From contig CAJQON010000013.1 of assembly GCA_905479995.1 (NCBI GenBank), forward strand, positions 112,367-176,366: a stretch of DNA of 64,000 bases, written 5' to 3'. A program made the translations under genes and the position numbers. This DNA is from an uncultured Flavobacteriales bacterium (GTDB taxonomy: Bacteria; Bacteroidota; Bacteroidia; Flavobacteriales_E; Vicingaceae). Of the stretch, positions 18,936 through 28,651 are shown piece after piece. The first letter of the stretch is position 1, and every line of letters starts with the position of its first letter. The notes under the pieces were generated by a model, which saw only the letters and a program-made list of their open reading frames with translations, did no database searches and was not told where the DNA came from.

Positions 18936-18977
18936 AGTGAGTTTCCGTGTAGGCAACACAAATTTATGCTTTATGTA

Positions 18978-18999
18978 TACAACACAAAACGGTTACAAC
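18978..18999 (-). promoter_or_regulatory. ECF-type promoter-like element before the sigma gene
   Basis: On the gene strand TGTAACC, then two bases, then TTTGTGTTGTA, the same element as at 16938-16958. The two copies share all positions but the two variable ones between TGTAACC and TTTG. It lies about 45 bases before the sigma ATG. A second TTTGTGTTG stands about ten bases closer to the start. This is consistent with positive autoregulation by the sigma factor, but that is inferred from position and sharing only. Confidence 0.5.
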
Positions 19000-19026
19000 G
19001 TAAAAAATACTAGTTGAAATAATTGA

Positions 19027-19872
19027 TTACTTACTAAACACGTATTCAACTTCCATTTTTGATACTGCTGATGCTCTAAAGAAACCTAAAGCACCATTGC
19101 TAATGTTGGAAGGAATATTAGCTGGAGGACCAGAAAACAACCCTCCATTGAATTCTGTTTCTAAAACAATAGCCAATAAAAAGTCATAATATGGTTTTGA
19201 AATTGAATGCATTTCTACAGAAATATTAAGGGTGTCCGTTTCTTTTAAAATTGGTAAATCTGCCAATTCAATTTCTTGAAATTCAAAACCCGCTATATAG
19301 TTTCCATCCACAAACTCATCCGTAACAAACATTATATCTCCAACGTCTTCGGTATAGTCCACACCGTTAATAGTTACCAACCACATGTAATTGTTACCAA
19401 CACCAGCTGGTTCTGGTCCATAATGACTCAAAATCAATGCATCTTCATCTTCAAAGCTTAAGCCTAAATCTGCCAACACAGTATCTATAGTTGAAACAGA
19501 TTCAAGGGCAGATGAAGCAGTATAAAACTCATTGTCGCTAGTGGTAATATTTAAAGTGTATGTTTTTCCAATAACACCTGCATAAGTAATTGGTGTTTGA
19601 TAAATTCCTGGAGCAGTTTCTGTTAAGTTCTGATTGGTTGTTCCATCATATAAAACCACTGTAGCACCAGTTTCTCGTGGTGCTTCTTGGTTTTCATAAT
19701 AACTCGAAGTTCGGGTTAATTCTACCGTATGCACTTTAGCTTCATCAGTTAAGTCTCCCTCAACAACCAATCGAGCATTCTCCTGATTATTTAAATCAAA
19801 ATCTATTTGTTTCTCGCAAGAAAACAAAACTAAAATAGCTGTAACAACTAATGTATATTTTAAAATTTTCAT
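19027..19872 (-). CDS. DUF4249 lipoprotein
   Basis: 281 aa from ATG 19872, chosen because it starts a lipoprotein signal peptide with lipobox LFSC. After the acylated Cys come CEKQIDFDL, RLVVEGDLTDE and VELTRTSSYYENQEAP, the DUF4249 N-terminal pattern, then an Ig-like middle region. DUF4249 proteins are usually encoded directly after a TonB-dependent receptor and are taken to be surface or periplasmic partners of it, as here (gap of four bases). Ligand unknown. Confidence 0.85.
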   Translation of the reverse strand: MKILKYTLVVTAILVLFSCEKQIDFDLNNQENARLVVEGDLTDEAKVHTVELTRTSSYYENQEAPRETGATVVLYDGTTNQNLTETAPGIYQTPITYAGVIGKTYTLNITTSDNEFYTASSALESVSTIDTVLADLGLSFEDEDALILSHYGPEPAGVGNNYMWLVTINGVDYTEDVGDIMFVTDEFVDGNYIAGFEFQEIELADLPILKETDTLNISVEMHSISKPYYDFLLAIVLETEFNGGLFSGPPANIPSNISNGALGFFRASAVSKMEVEYVFSK

Positions 19873-19876
19873 GGTA

Positions 19877-22243
19877 TTAAAATTTAAAGTTATAAGAAAT
19901 TGAAGGAATAATCTCAAAGAAATAAATCATATGAGCTTCTGTAATTGTTGGTGTATCTTCATTCTGTCTAAACACAATAGAAAATGCATTTTGTCTTTTA
20001 TACAAATTGTAAATGGAAAAATTCCAATTACTTTCCACTTTCCAACGCTGTTTTCCGTTTTTCTTAGCAGGTTTTTCATCCCATTTTTTTCCATAAAGTG
20101 TTAATGATACATCAAACCGGTGAAAGGCTGGCATACGTTCTGCATTTCTATCGGAAAATACTGGAACTACATTGCCCTTGTATTCAAACCTTCCTGTAGG
20201 AACCGTTATGGCTTGACCAGTTGAAAATACCCAATTTGCTCCTAGATTAACACGCTCATTTATATCGTAAGACCCTACTACAGAAATATCGTGAGTTCTG
20301 TCGTAAGGTGCAAAATAAGCTTCTCCACCATTAATTTCTGGTACTTCTCTTTTGGTTTCGGAATAGGTATATCCTATCCATCCGGTAAACTGACCTTTTT
20401 GCTTTTTTAATAAAATTTCTGCACCATAAGAATAAGCCTCCCCATACCTCAATTCTCCCTCTAAGTATTTATTCAATAATAATTCAGCATGATCTCTAAA
20501 ATCGATGGTATTATACATTTTCTTATAATAGACTTCTAAAGAGGTTTCAAATATATTTTGCTTAAAGTTTCTAAAATAACCCATGGCAACTTGATCGGCC
20601 AACTGAGGCTTAACCAATGTTGAACTCGGAAACCAAATACTTAATGGTGATGATGATGTAGAATTATTAGCCTGATGTACATATTGTGTCATTCTATTGT
20701 AAGTGGCTTTTAACGATGATTTTTCATTAAGCATAAACCGCACACTAAAACGTGGTTCAAAATTAAAATAGTTGTTAAAAGAACCAGATTGATTAGTTAT
20801 AGTATCCTCAACTGAATATACATCAGGATTAGTCGTATCAAAAGTATAAGATGTATCTATTCCTACATTTTGAAATAAAGACGCTCGCAAACCATAATGT
20901 AATTTTATGCGTTTCCCAATATTTTGTTCATTACTGATGTAACCTGAATGCTCAAAAGCAAACTTATTAGGTAAAGTAAAATCATTAAATATACTCTGAC
21001 CTAGCGCTTTAATTTCTCCAGGTCTAAAGGTATGATGAATCGTTCCTGCTCCAAATCGGATGGTATTTTTAGGGTTGGCATAAAAAGTAAAATCTGCCTT
21101 AGCATTTTTATCTATAATTCTTGAGGTCCATTCAAAAGCTTGCGCTCCCTCAGGAACACCCAAATTGTAATCAAAATCACTATAAATTAAGGTGAAATTA
21201 GAAAATAGTTTGTTGTTAAATAAATGATTCCAACGCAAAGTTCCCGTAGCATTCCCCCAATTCATTGCAAATTCTCTAGAAAATTTAAATACATCTCTTC
21301 CAAAATATCCCGACAAATAAAGCTTGTTATTTTCGTTAATTTGATAGTTTACTTTAGCATTTAAATCGTAAAAATAAAGTTGGTTCTGACTCAGGTTAGT
21401 ATCGCTAGATAACTTTAAAAACATATCGGCATAAGTTCTTCTTGCAGAAATAATAAAAGAACTCTTGTCTTTTTTAATTGGTCCTTCTACAGTTAACCTA
21501 CTCGATATTAACCCTAAGCCACCGGAAACGCTCATTTTCTTTGCATTTCCTTCTTTCATATGAATATCTAGCAAGGAAGACAATCGCCCTCCATATCGTG
21601 CAGGAATCCCACCCTTGTAAATCTTTAAATCTTTAATGGCATCTGGATTAAACACCGAAAAGAAACCTAAAAAGTGAGATGGATTATAAACTGGTGCCTC
21701 ATCCAATAAAATTAAATTTTGATCGGCAGATCCGCCTCTCACAAAAAAACCTGTTGTTCCTTCTCCACCCGACTGAATTCCAGGCAGCAATTGTATTGTT
21801 TTTAACACATCTACTTCTCCAAATAAGGCTGGAATTTTTTTAATGTTCGCCATTTGTAAAGTGACCGTACTCATTTCGGTGTCTTCCACATTTTCTTGTT
21901 CTCTTTCTGCAGAAATCTCAAAGGTTTCTATTGCAACAGAGCTACTCTCTAACTCAGGACTTAACTTTAAGTCTTTGTCTAAAGTAATGGCATAAGTGGA
22001 TGAATTGTATCCTAAATATGAAATGGTTAACGTGTAACTTCCTTCAGGAAGTGTTAGAGAATAAAAGCCATAAATATTGGCTACAGTCCCCGATTTTAAT
22101 TCTTCTACATAAATGGTTGCTCCAATTAATGCCTCTCCATCAGCTTTATCTTTTAACGTACCACTAATGGTATACTTCTCTTGCGAATACATGTTAATTA
22201 GCGACAAACAACCAATTAATGTAATCAATACTCTTTTATACAT
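19877..22243 (-). CDS. TonB-dependent receptor with carboxypeptidase-like regulatory domain
   Basis: 788 aa with a signal peptide ending MYSQ. The CarboxypepD_reg-like domain follows (YTISGTLKDKADGEALIGATIYV...NIYGFYSLTLPEGSYTL). The plug domain is recognised by KKIPALFGEVDVLKTIQLLPGIQSGGEGTTGFFVRGG and LDEAPVYNPSHFLGFF. The remaining ~500 residues form a 22-strand barrel pattern ending in a Phe (SYNFKF). It imports an unknown ligand and is transcribed with the DUF4249 lipoprotein gene. Confidence 0.92.
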   Translation of the reverse strand: MYKRVLITLIGCLSLINMYSQEKYTISGTLKDKADGEALIGATIYVEELKSGTVANIYGFYSLTLPEGSYTLTISYLGYNSSTYAITLDKDLKLSPELESSSVAIETFEISAEREQENVEDTEMSTVTLQMANIKKIPALFGEVDVLKTIQLLPGIQSGGEGTTGFFVRGGSADQNLILLDEAPVYNPSHFLGFFSVFNPDAIKDLKIYKGGIPARYGGRLSSLLDIHMKEGNAKKMSVSGGLGLISSRLTVEGPIKKDKSSFIISARRTYADMFLKLSSDTNLSQNQLYFYDLNAKVNYQINENNKLYLSGYFGRDVFKFSREFAMNWGNATGTLRWNHLFNNKLFSNFTLIYSDFDYNLGVPEGAQAFEWTSRIIDKNAKADFTFYANPKNTIRFGAGTIHHTFRPGEIKALGQSIFNDFTLPNKFAFEHSGYISNEQNIGKRIKLHYGLRASLFQNVGIDTSYTFDTTNPDVYSVEDTITNQSGSFNNYFNFEPRFSVRFMLNEKSSLKATYNRMTQYVHQANNSTSSSPLSIWFPSSTLVKPQLADQVAMGYFRNFKQNIFETSLEVYYKKMYNTIDFRDHAELLLNKYLEGELRYGEAYSYGAEILLKKQKGQFTGWIGYTYSETKREVPEINGGEAYFAPYDRTHDISVVGSYDINERVNLGANWVFSTGQAITVPTGRFEYKGNVVPVFSDRNAERMPAFHRFDVSLTLYGKKWDEKPAKKNGKQRWKVESNWNFSIYNLYKRQNAFSIVFRQNEDTPTITEAHMIYFFEIIPSISYNFKF

Positions 22244-22367
22244 TTTACCTTTTTTTTAATGAGACGATTAAGCCCCAAATATTGTTACAGCAAACTTGAG
22301 TTTTTTTAAAATATTGTACGAATACAATTTTATAAAAGGTGATTATTGATGATTAATGGAGCTTTGT

Positions 22368-24776
22368 TTAACCCTCTCCTCCTCCATCAAATTCATCATA
22401 ACCTCTATCTCCTCCGCGCTTTTTCTTTTGATTAATTCTATATGTAAAACTGACTCTAAAATAACGAGATCGCCACTGTCTATCACTTTCCGAAACAAAG
22501 TTTTCTCCATAAGAAACACTCTGCCTTCTTCTTGTATTAAATACATCTTTTACGTTAAAAGCAAAAGTTCCATTTCCTTTTAAAAGGTCAAAAGACAATC
22601 CGGTATCTAAAGAATATCGAGCCAAGGTTTCTCCCTGAGGTGATTTTTGTGGTGCTCTGTAATTAAAAGAAGCCTGCAAGCCTACCTTCTTCTTAATCTT
22701 CCATTTGGAGTTCAGTTTTGTACTCCAAACATAAGCGTCACTTCCATAAGAAATAGCTTCAAATTCACCGTCAATTATTTCTCTGTAAAAATTAAAACTT
22801 CCTCTTAAATTCCACCAATCCAATAGCTCATAAGAACCAGAAAACTCTATTCCATAGGCATTTTTTGTTCCTAAATTAACCGGTTTACGTTGCGTAATTC
22901 CCTCGGCAGTATCGGAGGTTGTAATTCTAATCACTGCACCTGTTGTATATCTATAGTATACACTTGAAAGTATAGATCCTTTATCCCAATCTTTTAAATG
23001 TCCTATTTCGTAAGAATCGGTAAACTCTGGGTTTAACTGGGGGTTACCAGAAAAGTTACTTCGAGAATCGGTGTAACTAAAAAAGGGCAATAACCACCAA
23101 TGCCTTGGTCTATTAATACGTCTGCTGTAACTCGTTTGAATAGAATTATTCTTTTTCAACTCATAACTCAAGTGAGTTGTTGGAAAAAAGTTAAAGTAGT
23201 TCCTATCATTAATCTCGTTACTTAATGTTAACTCGGTTTTTAAGGTTGTATATTCTGCTCTTACCCCCAATTGATAAGAAAACTTTTTCACTTTATTCCC
23301 AAACATTACATAAGCAGCAGATACATTTTCTTGGTACAATACTAAATTATAAAAACCCGGAATAAATTGCCACTCATTTGCGCTTGCACTAAATTGCTCT
23401 ACACCATAATCATCATCAATTTTTTTAATGGTTTCTTTTAAGCCTACTTCTAACTTTCCTTTTTTAATGGGGTGAATATAATCTGCCTGGAACATATAAT
23501 TTTGACCGCCTTCATCATTAAAAACACGTTGCTGTAAGTTTTCAGAACTCACCACATCATTAGTTTGAGTAATGATAGAGCTTTCATCATCTGTTCGATC
23601 CGAATGGTTCATTGCAAAGGTAAAAAGTTGGTCCTTTTTCTTAAACGTTTTGCGGTAATTCACACTGATGTTATAAGTCAATCTATCCTTATCTTCATCC
23701 TCAATTCGTGTTACAGTTTGAGTAGGAACATCCAATTCATTGTAATCTGAGTAAGTTAAATCCGTTTCATTGTCTCCATCCCCAAAACTGGTATTTCCAG
23801 AAAGTGTTAAGGTATTGTATTCATTCAAATATATTTCTGTTCCCAATCTAAAGTTATTGTCAAAGCTAAAACGTTGAGTTTTAGATACACTAGTATAACT
23901 AAAGCTGGTATCAACATAATTAAAGTCTTGTGTTGAAGTATTAGAGCCCGGAGAGTCTCTAAAAGTTACGCCATAGCCAGTAAAGACACTAAAGTTTTTC
24001 CGTTTTAAAGTAATGTTAAAACCTCCACCATAATTATTAGGATAACCAAAATTGGCATTTACCGAACCATTAACTCCTTCCCGTCTATCTCGTTTTAAAA
24101 CAATATTAATAATTCCAACTTCGCCCTCAGCATCATATCGAGAGGAAGGGTTTGTGATAACCTCTATCTTTTCAATTTGGCTTCCTTGCAATTGTTTTAA
24201 AGCTTCATTGGTGCTAATCCCCACCATTCCAGAAGGTTTTCCATTAATCAGAATTCGTACATTTTCATTTCCTCTCAAACTCACATTCCCATCAACATCT
24301 ACCGAAACAGACGGTACATTGTCCAACACTTCAGTTGCATCAGCCCCAAGGTTAGTAATATCCTTGTCAACATTATAAACACGTTTATCCAAATCTAACT
24401 CCATTAACCTTTTTTCTTCTACTAATTCAAATTCTGCCAAATCGTTAGAAGATGGTTTCATCTGAATTTTTTTAAGGTCAACATCTTTATTGCTAACAAC
24501 AATATTGCTTATCAACTTATCTTCAAAACTTAAAAATGAAATTTTTGCATAGTAATTTCCCGCAGGAACTTGAACAGAAAACTTCCCATTCAATTCTGTG
24601 GCAGCTCCTTTTTGATAACTTGAATCGGAAACATTAAAAACACCCACCGAAACATAAGGTAACCCTTCTTGAACATCGTCCAAAATTTGACCATACAAAC
24701 GATAAGTCGTTTTATCTTGTCCAAAACCAATGACAGCGAAGGTCAAAACAAATATGAGAATAATTACCTTTTTCAT
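22368..24776 (-). CDS. Outer-membrane beta-barrel receptor-like protein (OMP_b-brl_3 family)
   Basis: 802 aa, signal peptide ending GFGQ. An N-terminal carboxypeptidase-like domain (RLYGQILDDVQEGLPYVSVGVF) is followed by a plug with EVLDNVPSVSVDVDGNVSLRGNENVRILING and IEVITNPSSRYDAEG, the hallmark of TonB-receptor relatives of the OMP_b-brl_3 family. The barrel follows; the tail is Gly/Asp-rich (DRGYDEFDGGGEG) and may not form the last strand. On the minus strand TATTTTTG (24792-24799) precedes the ATG by 16 bases. Ligand unknown. Confidence 0.88.
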   Translation of the reverse strand: MKKVIILIFVLTFAVIGFGQDKTTYRLYGQILDDVQEGLPYVSVGVFNVSDSSYQKGAATELNGKFSVQVPAGNYYAKISFLSFEDKLISNIVVSNKDVDLKKIQMKPSSNDLAEFELVEEKRLMELDLDKRVYNVDKDITNLGADATEVLDNVPSVSVDVDGNVSLRGNENVRILINGKPSGMVGISTNEALKQLQGSQIEKIEVITNPSSRYDAEGEVGIINIVLKRDRREGVNGSVNANFGYPNNYGGGFNITLKRKNFSVFTGYGVTFRDSPGSNTSTQDFNYVDTSFSYTSVSKTQRFSFDNNFRLGTEIYLNEYNTLTLSGNTSFGDGDNETDLTYSDYNELDVPTQTVTRIEDEDKDRLTYNISVNYRKTFKKKDQLFTFAMNHSDRTDDESSIITQTNDVVSSENLQQRVFNDEGGQNYMFQADYIHPIKKGKLEVGLKETIKKIDDDYGVEQFSASANEWQFIPGFYNLVLYQENVSAAYVMFGNKVKKFSYQLGVRAEYTTLKTELTLSNEINDRNYFNFFPTTHLSYELKKNNSIQTSYSRRINRPRHWWLLPFFSYTDSRSNFSGNPQLNPEFTDSYEIGHLKDWDKGSILSSVYYRYTTGAVIRITTSDTAEGITQRKPVNLGTKNAYGIEFSGSYELLDWWNLRGSFNFYREIIDGEFEAISYGSDAYVWSTKLNSKWKIKKKVGLQASFNYRAPQKSPQGETLARYSLDTGLSFDLLKGNGTFAFNVKDVFNTRRRQSVSYGENFVSESDRQWRSRYFRVSFTYRINQKKKRGGDRGYDEFDGGGEG

Positions 24777-24791
24777 TTATCTAATTCCCTG

Positions 24792-24799
24792 CAAAAATA
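24792..24799 (-). promoter_or_regulatory. -7 element of the OMP_b-brl_3 gene
   Basis: TATTTTTG on the minus strand fits TAnnTTTG and lies 16 bases upstream of the ATG at 24776. No TTG at 17-23 bases upstream of it was seen, so support is partial. Confidence 0.4.
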
Positions 24800-24931
24800 A
24801 CCATCCTAATAGAATTTTAATTATTTGAATTAGATAATATGACCAACGGAAACAAGAAAGGTTTAACGGATTATCAACTAAATAAATTCTTATATTTGGA
24901 CTTGTTGGATAACTTAACCCCCAATTCCCTT

Positions 24932-26659
24932 ATGACCAAAAGAAACAGCGACATATTAACAGAAAAGCACAGCTTTTTAAATGACTTAATTTTTAAAAGT
25001 AAGATTACCGTTTTACAAGCCAAGCGGTTGGTAAAAAATGTTACAAACAACATTAAGCGCTATAAAAGCACCAGCAAATTAACAAACAAACCTATTATTT
25101 CCTTTTCAGAGAGTGATTTATGGAACACCAATGACAACAGCGAAAACTGGATATTAACAGCAGGAAAAATTGAAAACCTCAGAATTGCTGCTCAACGCTT
25201 AAATGGCATTGAAATTAAAGCAGGTGAAATTTTTAGCTTTTGGAAACAAATTGGCAATCCTAACATTGGTAAAGGCTATGTAATTGGACGAGAAATAAGA
25301 GAAGGTTGTATTGTGCCAACTGTTGCTGGTGGACTTTGCCAATTAAGTAACGCACTTTACGATGCTGCCATTAACGCCAACCTAACAATTATTGAGCGAC
25401 ACCAACACACCAAAATTATAAAAGGATCGTTAGCCGAAAAAGATAGAGATGCCACGGTTAAATGGAATTATGTTGATTTAAGGTTTAAATCTGAATTTAA
25501 TTTTAGAATTGAAATAGAACTTACTTCCGACAAGTTTTTTGTTGCTTTTAAAAGTGCGAATACTAATAAGAATACTTCAAATTCAGCTCCTACTACATTA
25601 ACTCCAAACACACTAAACGATTGTTATTCTTGTGGAAATCTTTCTTGCTTTAAACATCCCGACAAAAGTGGTGAAAAGCAAATTAGCTCCACTAAAACTT
25701 TTGTTTTAGATGAAAAATGGCCTGAATACGAAACTTATGTCAATTCCATTAGTGAACCGAACGATATTTTTATTGTTCCAATGAAAAAGAACAAATTCAT
25801 TAATACCAACCGGTATAACTGGAAAACCACTAAAAATCAAGTGGTAAAAACTACTAGCAAAGCAGGGTTAATGCGTGCGTTAAAAATGAGGTATTTTAGC
25901 AAAGGAAAAAACATATTTAAGTATAGCTTAGCCTTAGACGAAAAAATTGCAAAACGTGCTGCTCAGCTAATTCCTATAGAATCTACACACATTGTAATTG
26001 CTCAAAACCTACTGCCCTACTTCTTTGAAACTGGTGCGTTAGGCGGCAGAACTTTTGATGTGTTGATGACCAGACTACCTATTGAAATCCTTGAACAACG
26101 TTTAGACAAAGCATTCAAAAAACACTACAACAGCTCTACTTTAAAAGACTTTAGAGCACCAAGCAATTTAAAAGAACTAGAAATTTTAGCTTTAACCAAA
26201 GCTAGAAAAGTAATTACTCCACACACTGATATAGCTAAAATTTTTAACAATAAAGTTGAAAAACTAGCTTGGAAAATTCCTACCGGAGAACCATCTAAAG
26301 GTAAAAAGATTCTTTTTCCTACATCTGCTGTTGGCCGAAAAGGAGCTTATGAATTAAAACGATTAATAAAAGAATTAAACCTTTCAATTGTTATCGCTGG
26401 AAATGCAATTGAAAATATATTTTTTTGGGAAGACATAGTAATCGAAAAATTTAACGGCAATCTATCCGAAATTGGCTTAATAATTTACCCTACTTATGTT
26501 GAGCACCAACCTCGAACCATTTTAAAAGCCATTGCAATGAAAATACCAGTAATAACAACGAGTGTTTGTGGAATAGAACCTTCTGACCTAATCACTATTA
26601 TAGAACCCGGAGATTATAACCAATTAAAAAATGTGGTAAACAACCATTTATTAAAATAA
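24932..26659 (+). CDS. VanW-domain / GT-B-like glycosyltransferase fusion
   Basis: 575 aa from ATG 24932; an in-frame ATG at 24839 would add 31 residues. I prefer 24932 because a -7 element (TATATTTG, 24891-24898) lies inside that extension. The VanW domain has the family motifs FSFWKQIGNPNIGKGYVIGREI, GLCQLSNALYDAAINANLTIIERHQHT and DATVKWNYVDLRFK. A cysteine-rich linker CYSCGNLSCFKH follows. The C-terminal 320 residues look like a GT-B glycosyltransferase ending with a motif typical of the nucleotide-sugar site (EHQPRTILKAIAMKIPVITTS). VanW proteins are linked to cell-wall modification; role here unknown. Confidence 0.72.
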   Translation: MTKRNSDILTEKHSFLNDLIFKSKITVLQAKRLVKNVTNNIKRYKSTSKLTNKPIISFSESDLWNTNDNSENWILTAGKIENLRIAAQRLNGIEIKAGEIFSFWKQIGNPNIGKGYVIGREIREGCIVPTVAGGLCQLSNALYDAAINANLTIIERHQHTKIIKGSLAEKDRDATVKWNYVDLRFKSEFNFRIEIELTSDKFFVAFKSANTNKNTSNSAPTTLTPNTLNDCYSCGNLSCFKHPDKSGEKQISSTKTFVLDEKWPEYETYVNSISEPNDIFIVPMKKNKFINTNRYNWKTTKNQVVKTTSKAGLMRALKMRYFSKGKNIFKYSLALDEKIAKRAAQLIPIESTHIVIAQNLLPYFFETGALGGRTFDVLMTRLPIEILEQRLDKAFKKHYNSSTLKDFRAPSNLKELEILALTKARKVITPHTDIAKIFNNKVEKLAWKIPTGEPSKGKKILFPTSAVGRKGAYELKRLIKELNLSIVIAGNAIENIFFWEDIVIEKFNGNLSEIGLIIYPTYVEHQPRTILKAIAMKIPVITTSVCGIEPSDLITIIEPGDYNQLKNVVNNHLLK

Positions 26660-26701
26660 CTTTTCAAGCTAAAAAATACATCATTAAATAAAACAACTAT
26701 T

Positions 26702-27082
26702 ATGGATAAAACAACAAACGCATTAAACTGGTTTGAAATACCAGCGACTGATATTAAAAGAAGTCAAAAATTTTACGAAACTATTTTTGAAATTGAAATG
26801 GACTACTTGGAAATGGAAGGCTCAAAAATGGCCATGTTTCCATCTGAGCCAGCAAGCGGAAAAGCTTCTGGAGCAGTAGTTGAAGGTGCATACCATAAAC
26901 CACATACAGAAGGAACCTATGTTTATTTAAATGCAAACCCTGCTATGGATAATGTATTGGCAAAAGTTGAAGCAGCTGGCGGAAAAATTATACAACCCAA
27001 AATGAGTATTGGAGAGCATGGAAATGTTGCCTACATTATTGATACCGAAGGGAGTGTTGTTGGAATTCACTCAATGGAGTAA
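26702..27082 (+). CDS. VOC-family (glyoxalase/bleomycin-resistance fold) protein
   Basis: 126 aa. Start NALNWFEIPATDIKRSQKFYETIF, middle GAYHKPHTEGTYVYLNANP and end GNVAYIIDTEGSVVGIHS follow the two-beta-alpha-beta pattern of the vicinal oxygen chelate superfamily. Reaction cannot be named. Stand-alone gene between the VanW fusion and the peptidase; no promoter was recognised. Confidence 0.85.
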   Translation: MDKTTNALNWFEIPATDIKRSQKFYETIFEIEMDYLEMEGSKMAMFPSEPASGKASGAVVEGAYHKPHTEGTYVYLNANPAMDNVLAKVEAAGGKIIQPKMSIGEHGNVAYIIDTEGSVVGIHSME

Positions 27083-27202
27083 AACAATAGCCAATTCCAT
27101 TAATAAAAGAGACAACTTTTCTGCCAAAAGATTTTATCCAAAAATTGGGATCAACTACTTCTTCTAGTTTTACTTACTTTTACACTTCCCAAAAGCAACT
27201 AT

Positions 27203-28561
27203 ATGAAAAACCTATTACTCGGTTTAGTATTCTTACTAAGCATCAATTCATTCGCACAATCCGATTCTATATTTATAAGAAACATTTACGATGAAGCCTT
27301 AGAACGCGGTGAAGCATATGAAAATTTACGCAGTCTTTGTAAAGATGTTGGAGCTCGAATAACGGGTTCTGCCGAAGCTGAAATGGCCGTAAAATGGGGC
27401 GAAAAACTTTTAAAATCATACCACTTCGACAAAGTTTACTTACAAGAAATACAAGTTCCACACTGGGAAAGAGGTACAAAAGAAGCCGCTTGGATAGAAG
27501 ATGAACAAGGTAACATATACAAACTAAAAGTAATGGCCTTAGGCATGTCTGTTGGCACCAATGGTTTATTAACTGGAGAAGTTATTCAGTTTGACGACAT
27601 GGAAGCACTACAAGAAGCAGATCCAAGCACGATAAAAGACAAAATTGTTTTCTTAAACGATGCGTTCAACCAAAAATACATCAGAACTTTTCAAGCTTAC
27701 GGAGCTTGCTACCCTCAAAGAGGTGCAGGAGCAGCAGAAGCTGGCAAACTTGGCGCTAAAGCTGTAGTTATTCGCTCATTGGCTTCTTCAAACGATGATC
27801 ATCCGCATACTGGAACCTTACGTTATGATAGTGTTGGAGTTAGAATTCCTGCTGCAGCAATGAGCACCAACGATGCCAATGTATTAGCCAACTGGATTAA
27901 AAAAGGAAAAGTAACCTTGCGATTAGAAATGGATTGCAAAACCTTGCCAGATGTAACGTCTTACAATGTTATAGCCGAAATTACTGGTAAAGACAAAAAA
28001 ATAATTACTTGGGGTGGTCATTTAGACTCTTGGGATGTTGGAGAAGGTGCTCACGATGACGGAGCTGGAATTGCCCATAGCATTGAGGCTTTAAGGTTAT
28101 TAAAAAAAATGAACTATAAACCTCAACATACTTTACGCTGTGTTTTATTTATGAATGAAGAAAATGGTAACATGGGTGGAAAAACATATGCCAAATGGTG
28201 TAAAGAAAATAAAGAAAATCATATTGTTGCCATTGAAAGTGATAGAGGCGGTTTTTTACCTACAGGCTTTGATGTGAGAGGAACGGAAGAACAAGTAAAG
28301 TTTGTTCAACAGTTTAAAAACTTACTCTACGATTTCCACCTCTTTAAATTTGGTGCTGGTTATGGTGGTGTTGATATTGGGCCTCTTATGGATGAATATC
28401 CAGATATGATGCAATTGGGAATGACCATTAACTCTCAACGTTATTTTGATTACCACCATTCTGAAGCCGATGTGTTTGAATCGGTAAACAAAAGAGAACT
28501 AGAGCTAGGTGCTGCCGCCATGGCAACCATGATTTATTTATTAGACAAAAATATTAAGTAA
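27203..28561 (+). CDS. Secreted M28 family aminopeptidase (carboxypeptidase Q-like)
   Basis: 452 aa with signal peptide ending SFAQ. Zinc ligands of M28 are seen in GGHLDSWDVGEGAHDDGAG, FMNEENG (catalytic Glu plus ligand) and ESDRGG, with the last His in DYHHSEAD. A PA-like insert lies between the N-terminal domain and the catalytic part. It degrades exported peptides outside the inner membrane. Monocistronic. Confidence 0.92.
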   Translation: MKNLLLGLVFLLSINSFAQSDSIFIRNIYDEALERGEAYENLRSLCKDVGARITGSAEAEMAVKWGEKLLKSYHFDKVYLQEIQVPHWERGTKEAAWIEDEQGNIYKLKVMALGMSVGTNGLLTGEVIQFDDMEALQEADPSTIKDKIVFLNDAFNQKYIRTFQAYGACYPQRGAGAAEAGKLGAKAVVIRSLASSNDDHPHTGTLRYDSVGVRIPAAAMSTNDANVLANWIKKGKVTLRLEMDCKTLPDVTSYNVIAEITGKDKKIITWGGHLDSWDVGEGAHDDGAGIAHSIEALRLLKKMNYKPQHTLRCVLFMNEENGNMGGKTYAKWCKENKENHIVAIESDRGGFLPTGFDVRGTEEQVKFVQQFKNLLYDFHLFKFGAGYGGVDIGPLMDEYPDMMQLGMTINSQRYFDYHHSEADVFESVNKRELELGAAAMATMIYLLDKNIK

Positions 28562-28651
28562 AAGTTAAGGAGTGTTAAAATTGCTTAAAATTGGATGAAC
28601 GGTTTGTGACGTCCAAACCAATTTTATATCTTGTACCACAAGTTATACAAA

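Noticed and set aside
22343..22546. 67-codon minus-strand frame overlapping the end of the OMP_b-brl_3 gene
   Set aside because: Lies in another frame of a well-supported barrel gene.
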